Of a DNA stretch of 64,000 bases, positions 31,640-43,814 are shown piece after piece (within the stretch, counting starts at the first letter, position 1; every line of letters begins with the position of its first letter). This DNA comes from Pteria penguin (Eukaryota > Mollusca > Bivalvia > Pterioida > Pteriidae), in contig CM068587.1 of the NCBI GenBank assembly GCA_035048485.1, positions 35,089,316-35,153,315 on the forward strand. The letters run 5' to 3'. The notes under the pieces were generated by a model. It saw only the letters and a list, made by a program, of their open reading frames with translations, had not been told where the DNA came from and did not search any database. The position numbers and the translations under genes were made by a program.

Positions 31640-32520
31640 CTTCTTAATGCCAGTGCTATGTTATAACAAATATGTCACTCACAGAAGACCTTGAAAGGAC
31701 TGGTTTCAAGGGAGACACTTGTAATAACTGTCAATAAACAGCTTGTTGATATGTACATGTTATGCTTAATATTTGAAAATTAATGATAATATTTTTTTTT
31801 TCTGAAATAAACAGTAAATAAATAAAATGAACATGTACATGAGTTAACAAATAAATAGATGAAAAATAGACAAGTGATAAAAAAGTAAATAAATAAATCA
31901 ATGAATGAATGACTGTTAACGCCCAAACAAATAAGAAATTTCTTTTGACAATTTAATTTTAAGAAAATTACATAGCATTATTGAGAACCAAGCTCTTGAA
32001 TAGATAAAAAGCGACGTTTGTGAAGAGTTCATGTAAAGGATGTATCTATATAAACTTGACATTTTGAAGATGTTTATGATCACAAACACTCTTTTCCAAA
32101 TACTTGAAGGAAATCCCAAGACTGCCGTTAACGGTAAACTGTAAAACAATGGACGTCATTTATCCACTAAGTATATCTTAGGGATTGTATTTACTTGAGA
32201 ATGTAAAACAAAAGACCCATTAGACGACAGTAAGTGTCCATCGAGAAAATTACAAATTATTAGCACAGTCCGAGTGTCCATGTGGCAAACTTTTAATGTC
32301 ATGTTCTTCGCAGCAGATAACAATACCGCCGAGGGGACACAATTTTTGTTTAATGTCTAGTTTTATATTCATTTTACGATTTTATTTGAAATTATTTCAT
32401 TTCGTTTTTATGTCAAAGATATGACTGCGTGATAATGCAAAATAATTTTGAATCTTATCATAGAAATTACGACATGGTAAGTAAGTCGGAATCTTCATTT
32501 AATATATTGCAAACTTTTTA
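31640..32520. other. Intergenic, nothing recognised
   Basis: AT-rich with ataaataaa wording near 31800-31910. No gene match. Confidence 0.4.
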
Positions 32521-32536
32521 AGCAATGGATAAAAAT

Positions 32537-32985
32537 CAGACTAGTCTCACCTATGAATTTCAAGTGTCCATGAAAGTCCACTGTGGTACATTGTTGTTAA
32601 TACCACAGCCACTTTTCACCAGTTACTTTCTTATTTTACAATTATTTCACACTTATCCCCTCTGCGGAGTGGGGCCCGTAGAAAAGTTCCCCGCGAAGGG
32701 TTTGACTATGTGTTATAATATTTTTTCCTAATGTTATGTGGCAATGACACTTTTTACACAGTGTTAATTCACATTCATTTATATATACAGTGCTGAGTTT
32801 CATTGGTTGCTTCTGTATGTAATGGCATTTATGACCGGTGTGGCTAGCCTTTCAGGAGACGCTCACTCCTCTCAGACATCTGGTCTCACCTCTGAATTTC
32901 AGGGGCCCGTGAATGTCCACTATAGTACATTGTTGTTAGTGTCATAGTCACTTGACACCAGTTACTTTCGTATTTTGTTTCAGTA
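32537..32985. repeat. Two diverged copies of a dispersed repeat
   Basis: Copies at about 32537-32640 and 32884-32985 share tgaatttcaagtgtccatga-like wording, gtccactgtggtacattgtt and accagttactttcttatttt. A third, weaker copy is near 39180-39300. Non-coding. Confidence 0.7.
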
Positions 32986-32999
32986 TCACTTTACAAATG

Positions 33000-34090
33000 C
33001 TATTTCAAATATGGCAACTCTCACAGATGGCATTCAAAAACTATGAACGCTTTTGATGCCATAAGCTAACATTAATAATATGAACGCTGAAAAAATAGAG
33101 CTGGATCATTTTCTCACAGAGAGTATCTCAGGGGAAGCGGAATTTGAGTTTTATAATGGTTCTTGTAATAACAGGATGAAAAGTAACATACTAAAGAATA
33201 TATCTGAATTTGTGATTATAGTGTATCAATATTTGGATAGACTTGGTTCGAATGAAGAATATGAAAAATACTCCATAGTGTTTAATATTTTACTTTTACC
33301 TACAATGAAATTTCTTAGAATATCTTGGGGTTTTTTTTCAAAATTGTGCAAGATTTTCACATTCTTTTATAAGGTCAGAACAATAAAATAGGAAAATCTT
33401 TAATTTTCTGTAATATTTCAAGATTTAAAAAAAATCGAAAAGATTGGTTTACTCCTGACCTGAATATTAATTGTCTTGTTAATTCAATCATTATTATTTA
33501 CACGAAACTTCATATTTCACATGATACAAGGGGCCCGATGCCCGACAAACTACTGTTTGCTGGAATTTTCATCATGAAGCCCTTTTCCTCCACAAGTACC
33601 AGGAAAGATTGAGGAGTTCAGAATGGCAATTAGCATTGATGCGATCCGAAAACATCGTCCATTTCGTCGCACACTTGAAAATAAGACTGGGAGGTAAGTA
33701 CATGTACTAGCCATGTTTTCAAAACATTTCTTTATCACATGACCACAAAATGTCGGATGCTGCTTGTGTTACAATTAAATCTACTCCCACATGTGATCGC
33801 TACACAAAGCGCATATCTTTTATATCCACATCAATTTAATAGTAAATAACATCAAACTGCATTTTGTAATTATTTACAGTTTTACAAGGGGTTTATTTTA
33901 TGTCTCATTACTTTATCTTCTTCCGCTAAGTTGCTCAAATCGGGCATTATCAATACGATTACCCCGAGTCTTACTGAAACGGGCAGAGTGATCTGGCTGA
34001 GCCTTGAGTTTATGCCGGGTGCATAACCTTGTTTCTATAGGTAATGGGTGAATGTAATTGAAAAAGACTTTGAAAGTGTCTTGTCATTTA
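33000..34090. other. No gene recognised
   Basis: A 103-codon frame at 33080-33391 has no known domain, and its poly-T run (tttttttt near 33334) argues against coding. Confidence 0.4.
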
Positions 34091-34091
34091 C

Positions 34092-34268
34092 GGTCAAATC
34101 TGTTTTAAGCGACCACCGAGGGGGAAGATGAAAAAGTGACCTCATAAGGCAGGTGGTCTCTTTTCACAGGTTGATTTGGTATGGACAACTAGTAGTTAGG
34201 AATAGAGAATTGTGGTTGTTGAAGACAGGTGGTTGCTTAATACAGGTGATCTTTGAAGCAGGTTTGAC
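34092..34268. mobile_element. MITE-like repeat (ggtcaaatctg / caggtttgac ends)
   Basis: It begins ggtcaaatctgttttaagcg accacc and ends with ggtggttgcttaataca and gaagcaggtttgac, so the ends are inverted. A sister copy is at 36671-36828. Non-coding. Confidence 0.75.
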
Positions 34269-34269
34269 T

Positions 34270-36050
34270 TTCACGTACTGTTGTCTTTATCAGTGTGGTA
34301 ATGCTTTGGTTTCTTGGTTCGTTGTTGTACAAGTAAAGGTGGTTTTTTGTGAAAAGCAATGAGCGTATTTATGATTTATTGATGTTTCTTTAATGTTCGA
34401 CATGATTAACAATATTTAAGAAGCGGCAAGAGCTTTGACTCGACTAAATAACTGAGACGAAAATAAGAATGAGATATTAATAAATCATTTACATTACTTT
34501 CCAGAAACTTTGGCTACATTGCAATCACACGACCAACTGATAACGGTTAATTATAATGATAAGTAATGTAGTAAACAAAGTATTCGTTTAAAAGGTCGAA
34601 TTTTCCCACTTACCGACCAATTGACAAATGCAAAATTTACTACTTAAATATATCTGTGGCATCCTCCTTATCAACTTACGATCAACAGGAAGTCAATGTA
34701 GATAGACTATCAAATATTACAAGAAGGAATTAACCCAAGAAAGACTTCAATACTTTTATTGATATATTCATTAGTTTCCTTATCTTATGATACATGTACA
34801 TTATTTTACTTTTCTTGATAACATTAAGTACTCTGATGTGGAATTTAAATCTTGATTTATTTTGAAAGTAATGAAAAGAAGATAATGTATAACAAGTCGT
34901 AATGATGACAATAAACATGGGGATTTTGGAGGTGTAACCAATGATTATGGTAATTTACTCCCTCCCCCTATTTTTTTTTTACTTTTTAAATAATAACGTA
35001 GTGAGTAAGTGTAAAATGCATATAAGGTTTGAAATTATTCCTTGTTGAAAAGTACAATGAAAACAAATCCTGTTCCCATGTGTATATAATTTATTCCAGC
35101 GCCTTACAAAGTGTGATATGATTAAAAGATAATTTTCCAGCAGGCTTTTTGATTTCATTGAAAATTATTTACAGTGTACCATTGATATAAATAAATATTG
35201 AACTAAAACTTACCGCATAGTAATCATTAAACGCGATCAAAAAGATTTTTCTTTATTATTCATTCTTTTTATTTCTTTACCTCTAGATTTGAGCAATACA
35301 GTTTTAGTATATTCTCAAACTTCAGTATTTTAAAACTACTATTTGACTAACAACACTGATTAATCTGTATATGTAAACCATTGCTTCAATGATATGAAAT
35401 ATTTGATGACATCCCCCTGTAAAATTTGTGACTGAGCTCTTTGAAAATTCCTAAGCTGCTTCGCTTATTTCTTCATGCATGAAAATGACGAGAAAAAATT
35501 GTAACGGCTTTCATATTTGAAAGACATTCCTGAAAGTTTTTAAAATACCTGGGATTTTATTTACAGTTTCACTATTTCCCTAAAATTTCAAGGACGGAAC
35601 TTATAATTGTAAAGAAATACTAATGCTGGCAATATAAACGACTCTGATTTACTTTTGTTTCAGTTCAGACAATACATATTTGTCTAGGTTTTGCCAATGT
35701 TCACATGTTTTTCCAATGATGAGATATGGCAGCCCAGTGTACATTTCTGACGACAGACAATTATTGTTGGCGCAGTTTACCATTTTCTCATCCTGTAAAA
35801 GAGATATATACAGAAATGAAGTAGGTATTTTTCTGCAATACGACGTTCTTATTCACATATTATTTAAAGCTTTAAATGCTTTCGGTTTGTATTTATACCA
35901 GTGGTGTCCCTTTGCAGAGGCTACGTAAACTACGTACAATGATGAAATGTATAGACATAATCTTCTCTTTTATCACCCCTCTGTTTTTAAAGAATATGAC
36001 CAAGATCAAAGATAAGAATCCTACAACTGCTTGTAGATTTCGGCGGAATG
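34270..36050. other. No gene confirmed; one possible exon at 35665-35820
   Basis: AT-rich. A tttgtttcag acceptor at 35664 is followed by an open stretch and a GAA/gtaggt donor-like site near 35820. See findings. The remainder shows nothing. Confidence 0.3.
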
Positions 36051-36054
36051 ATTT

Positions 36055-36220
36055 TTAACAAAAACAAAAACAAACAAACAGACCAACCAACCAACCAATC
36101 AACCAAACAAACACAAACAAAACAAAACCAAAAAAACCCCACAAAAACAAAAAACAAAACAAAACAAAAAAAAAAGGTAAAAGGAACAACAAACAAACAA
36201 ATAAAAAAAAAAGATAATTG
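36055..36220. repeat. A/C-rich strand-asymmetric low-complexity tract
   Basis: Runs of aacaaaaacaaaaacaaaca, accaaccaaccaacc and long A runs, with almost no T or G. Confidence 0.9.
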
Positions 36221-36324
36221 TATGAGGTAAATTGATTAGAGTAAAGTATTCGTTTTGACGTCTAAGTTAGGGCATTTGAATCTATGCATGATTTATCTTC
36301 AGATAAAAAAACCCCCAAAAACCA

Positions 36325-36347
36325 GAGAGAGAGAGAGAGAGAGAGAG
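36325..36347. repeat. (AG)n microsatellite
   Basis: About 11 uninterrupted AG dinucleotides. Confidence 0.9.
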
Positions 36348-36670
36348 TTTTACACGGATATGATAGAAACCAACACCTATGTACCCTAGATCATATATTT
36401 TGCCGAGATTAAGTGCACGTGTGGTTACTCGAAATAATATTCGTGATTACTACTCAGATTACAGAAACAGTATAGCGGAAAATAACAAACGTGTATCGTG
36501 ACAATAAACGCTACAAAACTCGTGATATGATAGTGTTACCCACAAATCTATCTCTATTTTATAGCTTCGCTAAGTAAATGTAGGAAGACGTCCGTTTTCA
36601 GTGCACAAATCTGGACAGAAATTGCAAATGGGCCTTAAATGTAAAACTATGCTTCAGTCAAAGAATTCTA

Positions 36671-36828
36671 CAGTCAAATCTGATTTCAGCAACCACCAAA
36701 TGGAAAGTGGTAAAGTGGGCGCTTATTGTAGGTTGATTTTGTAAAATTCTTAGTAGAAAGGAAAAAGAAAGGTGGGTTTTAAAGACAGGTGACTGCTTAA
36801 TGCAGGTGGTCTTTGAAGCAAGTTGATT
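36671..36828. mobile_element. MITE-like repeat, second copy
   Basis: It begins cagtcaaatctgatttcagc and ends with gcttaatgcaggtggtcttt then gaagcaagttgatta. Same layout as 34092-34268, more degraded. Confidence 0.7.
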
Positions 36829-36829
36829 A

Positions 36830-37970
36830 TAATTAATAGGTGTAGTAAACATACTAGAACAATTATTTACTAACATTATCATGGAAACATATGTTGCAAA
36901 CGAAAAGACATGCATCGGGATTCTCCATTCTTGATACTCTGGAAATTGGTAGTATAGGCGTCGATGTCGTCATGGTGATAAGTAACATTAAAGCGAGGCT
37001 GCCGAGTAAGATGATAGAGCTCATCGTTAAAATTCTTCACTTCTGAAAAAAAAATTAAGTTTTAATATTTATTACCTACAGAAAACTTGGACAGACATTA
37101 TGATGTAAACTGCATCCGAGCTTTGATATAGTGTTCTATCCAAATTTTCGTTTCATTCCTCATCAACTTCCCCCTACCCACTTTTCAATGTAAGATTTAT
37201 TGAATCACTTTAAATTTGTATGAAACGGAATGTGCAGGAGAATTAACCATTACTAATGCAGTACGAATCCCTGTTATACGTATTTTTTAATATGTGATTA
37301 TCGGGAACAAGCCATAAAAGCCCTTTTAAGAAAAAGCGTTACTTTCAAGACACTGACGCGGTAATGGAAATCCGGAATGTGAGATGTCGGGATCGGAGGC
37401 TTTCTGAATATCTAATACAATCAAAATATGTAAACGTCAACGTCAACGTGGGGCAATTTTAAAGTCAATCATTTGAAATATGTGCAAAAACTGTCATTTC
37501 TTAGAGTTTCAAAGGTCTGAATTCCACTCAGTTAATCAAACTTTTATGGTTGGATGTTTTGTCGTTTTTAAGTCTGTCAATGAATAAATGCATAAAAGGA
37601 GATAAAGTGAAAAGCGTCTTTGATGTGTAATTCTTTGTAGTTATTATGATCATCATACGCTCGACTATTAGTAAAATATGACGGAGTTCAATTCTCAGGA
37701 GAGTCATTAGTTTTTTTTTTGTATTGGTTTTTCTCTGCCATTTTAATTCATTTTTATGCTGTTTAAGATGACAAAAGTGGTCGGCTGGAGGTTTTTCAAT
37801 GAAACTGATTTTTAAATTTATGCAATTTTTAAACTTGGATGGTAAAAGCATGCATTTTGTATAAATTAATCATGTTCCTCTACCCCCTCTTGCGAATAGA
37901 TGAAAAACAGTATAATATATAAAGTTTCTGTTAGTACATGTAAGGTATTCTAAAAGGAAGAAGAAGGACG
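36830..37970. other. No gene recognised
   Basis: Only short frames. A small run of cgtcaacgtcaacgt near 37436-37450. No exon or mobile element was identified. Confidence 0.4.
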
Positions 37971-37978
37971 TAATAAAC

Positions 37979-38158
37979 GTTTTTCACATCGAATATGATG
38001 TCAGGACACTTATGCCAGACATGGTAGTTTTTGCCGGAATTTTCATTATGACGTTTATACTCAGCATTGTGACGTAAAAAATGGCGTAAAGTTTTCTTAC
38101 GACAAATTATCGCATGTCTGGCATAGAGCGAAAAATAAGGTCGATGTGAAAAAAAGAC
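37979..38158. repeat. 180-bp inverted repeat, likely foldback element
   Basis: The left arm contains gtttttcacatcga and atgccagacatg. The right arm contains catgtctggcat and tcgatgtgaaaaaaagac, in mirrored order. Arms of about 45 bp pair with gaps. The interior is non-coding. Confidence 0.78.
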
Positions 38159-38159
38159 T

Positions 38160-39560
38160 ATTGACCCTTAACTATCAATGCGGTACTGATGTTTTGGTAG
38201 GCAAAATCATAACTGTACCCGCAAAATGACGTCAGAGACAATTAACTTTTTATTTTGACGTCAAAAATTTTACGTGAAACGTTATCATTTGCCAAGCAAA
38301 TTGTTAGTCCCGCAGTGATGATGATACTTTCGATATCAGAAAAAGTAACAAAGTGTTAAAGGAAAGAGGTGACACATCAGGACAGGGATCTGAAATATAC
38401 CTTAACAACGGAAATATCCTGTTCTATTAACCAATAATTACCGGTCAATCATAAGACAATTAAGATGTATTCAGGGAACAATAATTTTGTCAGCATTGAT
38501 GGCATGCTGTGAATAAGGATTGCATCAAGTAAAAGTGATATCCTGTTACGAACACTATAACGATACCAGTAATCAGAATTTATTGAGAGTTCTCACACGT
38601 TTTCTAATGAAAGTGGAGGCTAATGGAATTATTTGATAATTTTATATGCAAATAAATTTACATCATCTGTCTGATTGATCTTCTGCCTTTTAGTTAAAGA
38701 AGGGCGAGAATGTCTGCCGTATTCTGTCATATAGATAACTGAATAATTCTACTTTTGATCGCGGAGTGATGTAAATGAGTGAGTCGGTTGAACTTCAATG
38801 TGCCTCTCCCACTCTTCGTTGAGGTGCAAAGCTGCCATCAAAAAGTTGAGAGGAATTGTTTTTTATTTTTTTGAGGCAATTTTTCACTTAGACTACGATT
38901 ATACGCCATAGTGTTATTCAAAAGCATATAAAACATCAAGATTTCTATTTTTTGAAAAAAGATTATTCTTTAAGTTTCTTTAAATTAACATTCGTATTTA
39001 ACATTATTGACTTTGCAGTATGGAGCTCGTAAAATATTCGCAACCAAGGGGTTTGATTGACTTAAAATTATTATACCCCTTGCTACAATGCTTTATGGCT
39101 GTCAGACCTCTTCTATAATGATGACCCATACTCATTTCATTCGTACAGTGTTCAAATGCTTAGCAGGTGTTGCTAGTCAGATAGGAGATGCTTATTCCTC
39201 CCACACAGTTAGTGTCATCTCTGATTTTCTATGATATAACATTGTCCATCGAGGTACATCATTGTTAGAGCCACAATCGCCAGGTGTATCATCACATGCC
39301 ACATAATATTATATATGATATATCATGTGTCATATCTTGTAAAATTGTCATAATAATCTCTGAACATTTGAATCCCCTTTGGATGATTTATTGATACTGA
39401 CGATTTATCTATATTTTCATAGCATGTATAATATCATATACAATATCAATTATATCATATTATATCATAGTTTATCAGATTTCTGAGGATGACCTTGGAA
39501 GGTTTAATGTAAACTACATTTTATTGCATTAAGGCGAAAATATTATAAACAAGCTGTATT
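38160..39560. other. No gene recognised
   Basis: AT-rich sequence. At 39296-39475 there is a stretch rich in atatcatata wording with low complexity. The copy of the 32.5-kb repeat at 39180-39300 falls here. Confidence 0.4.
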
Positions 39561-39564
39561 TGTG

Positions 39565-39745
39565 AAACACTAATGCCCCCGGCGGCAACAAAGTCCAAAA
39601 CGTTATTTTTAGCGTGAAAGTCATTGTCAAGGTAAAAAGGTAATCGAACTTGGTATCATTTGAAAGGGCTTCATTAGTTGAGTACGCATGTCAAATATGA
39701 ATTCTCTTCCTCTCATGGTTCAAAAGGTATGGCCAAGGTTTATAA
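39565..39745. mobile_element. Fragment of the foldback repeat family
   Basis: aatgcccccggcggcaacaa, gttatttttagcgtgaaagt, tgaaagggcttcattagttg and ggttcaaaaggtatggccaa appear in the same order as at 25425-25695 and 10070-10215. Confidence 0.8.
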
Positions 39746-39767
39746 TTGTAAGGGAGCAACCATTTGA

Positions 39768-39997
39768 TTTTTAGGGGGGGGGGGGGCGGAAGATTTTGCA
39801 AAACAAAAAAAGTCCGGCTCAAATTTTGACAAAATAATAATAATAATAATAATCCAGCCCGAAGGACCGGCAAAAAATAACAATAATTGTCAATAAATAA
39901 ATAAAAAAAAAAATAATCCGGCTCTGAAATTTGGCATAAAAATTGTTCAGATCGGTGAAAGTCTTCCTCCGCCCCCCCCCCCCCCCCCCCCCCCCCC
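39768..39997. mobile_element. MITE-like element with poly-G / poly-C ends
   Basis: The left end is ggggggggggggcggaagat and the right end agtcttcctccgcccccccc, forming inverted ends. The interior has ccggctc twice in the same sense (aagtccggctc, aatccggctctg) and short AAT microsatellites. Confidence 0.7.
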
Positions 39998-39999
39998 TC

Positions 40000-40350
40000 A
40001 TAATGTGTTTGGGACAGGTTTTATACGACTAGTTTCCAGATAAATATTGTGTTGATGTTTGGTAATATGTTCTAATCATGAAGTTTAAACAATCAAGTTT
40101 GTCACTTAAACGTTGATAAAGCACTCCTATAGGCTTGATTGTGGAAACAAACAACGCGATTTTTGACATTGACTTTACACGCTGAATTTAATATTTTCCG
40201 AGTGGCCTTGCGTGTCATGCTGAAACTGACATTTATTTTACACATATTGGCAGCTCGGTGAGTTAAATGAAATAAATACTTAATAACTTTAATTTATCCA
40301 AGGTCAAAATAAATCTTCCTAATCTCAGTATCATGAGAATTTCTACGATT
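40000..40350. other. No gene recognised
   Basis: Plain AT-rich sequence. Confidence 0.4.
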
Positions 40351-40351
40351 C

Positions 40352-40353
40352 TC

Positions 40354-40400
<47 letters not shown>
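40352..40400. repeat. (CT)n-(CA)n compound microsatellite
   Basis: About 17 CT units followed by about five CA units. Confidence 0.92.
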
Positions 40401-40439
40401 TCATATATAGAGATATAGAGATAAAAGGAATAAGTGTGG

Positions 40440-40612
40440 GTTTAAGTAGCAGTGGTAGATAACTTCGGGTCAGTTTCTTCTAAGGTGATTTTTTCCTTCT
40501 GATGAGAGTGTATAAGCCAAGGTCCTATGTCACGGTAAACCCTGGAACGTTGAAAAACTCGGGTGGATCCGTATAGTTAAGAGCACTGATTTTGGTGTAG
40601 CGCAAAACAATA
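40440..40612 (+). mobile_element. SINE family A-like fragment, decayed
   Basis: gatgagagtgtataagccaa, ggtcctatgtcacggtaaac, ctcgggtggatccgt and tggtgtagcgcaaaacaata follow the body order of family A. The head is unrecognisable. Confidence 0.5.
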
Positions 40613-41394
40613 ACAGAGCTAAACGATTACACAAAAGTGGTGATATGTACACCCATGCAATATAGAAACACCATGACAGATTCTACCCGGGACAAAGCTA
40701 AAAAGGCGGAAGTAAAATAAAGACAAATACATAGTTTAAGACATAACAAAATCTTCAGTAACACAACAAACAGCATTCAGAATTGTCAGTAAACACAATT
40801 AATTTTTGTGTTTAAAGAGGCATCGGTTCCAGCCTTCTCTTTTAATACAAAAGCAGTGTAAATAAAGAGCCTTGCTAAATGTAAGTAATAAATCTCTATA
40901 GGTAGATGTAGGACAATAAGACGATCGACGTAGAATTTCAAAGTTGTGTATGGTGAATTCTGGCAGAATGTTTCGAGGTTTTGGTTAAAAAAAAGTTTTG
41001 TTCACACCAATGTCGTCTCCTTCAACCCCGAGTTTAACCGGTTTATTAAATCCCATCCTAAAACCATTTCTCTACTTTCACTTTCAACCATCAATGCATT
41101 TAGCACATACATATATTTCTACAAGAAATAAAAGTGCAAATTATGATCTTTTTGATAGTGTATACCTTTCAAATAATATGTTGATGTATTATCGTGCTAA
41201 TAAAGTCATGTGCTGGGTAAGTCTCTCATTTGGGATGGTAACGCTTAAATCTATCGCAAGCGTTCAAATTACAAAGAGTGGTGTCTTCGCTTTCTGGCAA
41301 AATAATGTTAAATACTCGAACGATCATGACGTACCAATAACTTAGACATAGACGGAAACAGTGTACGATTTTTACATGGATATATTGCGATTAC

Positions 41395-41649
41395 TTATGA
41401 ACTACGTTTTCTTGAAAGGGGGGCGGGGCGGGGAGAGGTCTTTGGACTGATGTTAGAGGAATAGGTCCGATATGGAGAAGCAGATTCAGCATCAGATCGT
41501 GCGGCTGTAGAGCTTTTGTCAGAGACGACAGGATTGGAGGTCTCTCCTCCACCTTTCCGTTTGGTGCCTGGTCGGTCTTTCTTTTCCAAAAATGGCTGAA
41601 GTATATAAGAGATCATCAGGTGTGCTTTGTTAAATCTGGACAAGATCAT
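41395..41649 (-). CDS. Uncertain 84-codon ORF, possible gene or element remnant
   Basis: ATG at 41649. It is rich in Ser, Pro, Lys and Arg (QPFLEKKDRPGTKRKGGGET, SSTAARSDAESASPYRTYSS). The stop follows the glycine-repeat-like ggggcgggg region. Composition is peptide-like rather than random, but no family is recognised and no splice sites confirm it. Confidence 0.2.
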   Translation of the reverse strand: MILSRFNKAHLMISYILQPFLEKKDRPGTKRKGGGETSNPVVSDKSSTAARSDAESASPYRTYSSNISPKTSPRPAPLSRKRSS

Positions 41650-42690
41650 ATCTCCGGATACAATAATTAATAGATCTGACTAGATAAATCCATAGGAAAT
41701 TTTTAAAGGGGAAGGGGGGGGGGGTTGCAGCCTATTCGGTCTGGAAAGGTGGGGGTTGCAGCCCTAAAAATGGTCGATAATGATCCTTTTGGGGTAAAAT
41801 TTTCCGACCAAAGGGAGGTTGCAACCGCATAAGGGGGCTCGGACGTTTGCCAAAATCGTTTAACGTTTAAACGGAAAGCATTAACCGAAACGGTGCCGTT
41901 TAATCGTCCCGCTTCTCTAATGTGTTATTATATTGTAATAAATCCCTAAGCCCTCATTCTTGAGATATTTATCGACACCTACAAACTTACACACTATTGT
42001 GGTTTTCCAATGTTTGAGGCTTTGGTCCTTTAAAACCTGCACGAAGATCGTATGTGTCCAGCATCAATAGATGACATGAAATTCAGCTGTAGACTTTTAA
42101 TAAACATATTTCAAACAAATTTCAAACATTAGAATTAACACATGCTGAAATGAAGAATACTGAATTCAACAAGAGGTCACAAATATCAGAAATTTCACTT
42201 GCTCTAGCAATCTGCCATTTCCCTCGGTAGCTGGTAGGGTAGGTAAATCGGGTAGTGAAGAAGTTTGTGGAGTGTGTTCATGTTCACCCGAATCGCGCTC
42301 TTTTTAATGAGTAGAGGAAGCTCAGGTGTCGGATTCGCCTCGGGAACTGTTTCACATTTGTTTGTTAACTGTGTCGTACTTAAAAGACGCACGCAGCTTT
42401 GTAACAGTATCACATATACAAGCGAGGTAACTCTGGTCAACGTCGTTTAAACGTTTTTAAAATATGTGCTAAACGTTTAATGCATGTTACCGACACGGTA
42501 CCGGTTACACGTTTAAAACTTCCTAGTCTTACAACCGCCCTCCTCTAAATCCGCCGATGAAGTCGCACGAGCACGACTTCAGTATGGACGCAGTATCGAC
42601 ACCCATGTTGCAGTGCGGTCTTGTAGACTGTCTTGATCTAAACTCTCAGAAGACGGGAGAAGGACGAAAGAAGGACAGGATAGATTGTCC
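41650..42690. other. No gene recognised; G-run fragments
   Basis: 41700-41850 has G-rich phrases (ggggttgcagcc twice, gggaggttgcaacc) that look like MITE remnants. Near 41860-41905 and 42445-42520, taaacgtttaa-like palindromic wording recurs. Confidence 0.4.
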
Positions 42691-42694
42691 ACGA

Positions 42695-42793
42695 ACTGGC
42701 TAATGACCGGACAGATTTTAGCATAAACTTAACTTGTTGAGAGGACTGGCTAATGACCGGACAGATTTTAGCATAAACTTAACATGTTGCGAT
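42695..42793. repeat. 50-bp direct tandem duplication
   Basis: actggctaatgaccggacag followed by attttagcataaacttaac occurs at 42695 and 42745, essentially identical (t/a difference after taac). Confidence 0.93.
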
Positions 42794-43144
42794 TGCTCAT
42801 GAATCTTTAATGGGCGACCGGCAAGTCTGACGCAACATATATCCCACATTCAGGAAAGAAATTCAATATTTACGAAGTTCAAGATCTTTTTGGCATTTGA
42901 ACGCATTTCCTATATATCCTCCGGCTTTACTGGCCTTTATGACTAGTCGATCGGATTAACCTGTCTAATAATGTTGAATATAAACAGTAAACTAAACGTA
43001 CATAGCTTGAATTAGAAGGTATTATTTAGGTATCAGAAAACTTCTTTCGTATCCATTTCAGGATTTTAGATGACACCGTATAAGAGGGGTAAAAAAGTAT
43101 GACACAAGATTTACAATCATGTATACTTAAGATTACATCACTCG

Positions 43145-43355
43145 TTAAGGCATGGGAGCAGGTTGGTCCGCTAACTTCAAACATGACTGAGGACCCAGGT
43201 ATGGTTCCGTTTGTCGGCTCGGATTTTCCTGAAATGATTTATCATCTGCCTTCCTATCTGTCCTTTTGATATTACAATGTAAAGCGAGGCCACGTGTCAC
43301 TGCACCAGGCAGGTGCCGCCACCATGATTAATTTTGGAGTGTTGTAAAACAATGA
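43145..43355 (+). mobile_element. SINE-like fragment, decayed
   Basis: It includes gtcggctcggattttcctga, gcgaggccacgtgtcactgc, accaggcaggtgccgccacc and tggagtgttgtaaaacaatg. It is a body-like relative of the sequence around the 34-bp array. Confidence 0.6.
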
Positions 43356-43360
43356 AGCGC

Positions 43361-43810
43361 CTACTGTCCATGCCACTCACTTTGTAAACCGGAAAATCTG
43401 GATTTTCACTTATTTATCTTTAAAATAGTTTTACAAAATTAATATCAATCGACAGATCTTGTTTAGTCGTAACTTTTGGTGTATGTTATATGTTTCTACG
43501 AAGAAGCATTCGTATTTTATAGGGAAAAAAATCATTTTTGATAGGGCGTTTTCTATGTTAATTTTGACGCATTGAGTCTAAGGGAAACTTGGTGACATCA
43601 CGTCAAAATTTAACATGAAAATCGCCCTATCTAAAATTGATTTTTTTTTCTATAAGATATGAACGCTTCTTCATACAAACATATAGCATACACCAAAAGT
43701 TACGACTAAACAAGATGTATCGAATGATTTTGCCTTTTGAAATTTTTCTGAAGACGAATAACTGAAAATCCAGATTTTCCAGTTTCCAGAGTGAGTGGCG
43801 CGGACAGTAG
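43361..43810. repeat. 450-bp inverted repeat (foldback element), about 205-bp arms
   Basis: The left arm starts ctactgtccatgccactcac and the right arm ends gtgagtggcgcggacagtag. Mirrored blocks include gaaaatctggattttc, cttgtttagtcgtaactttt, ggtgtatgttatatgttt, gaagaagcattcgtatttta and gatagggcg. The centre (about 43575-43600) has a short unpaired loop. Arms are about 85% alike. Non-coding. Confidence 0.9.
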
Positions 43811-43814
43811 CTGT

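Noticed and set aside
41395..41649. Confident protein-coding gene
   Set aside because: No family match, splice support or conservation evidence; kept only as low confidence.
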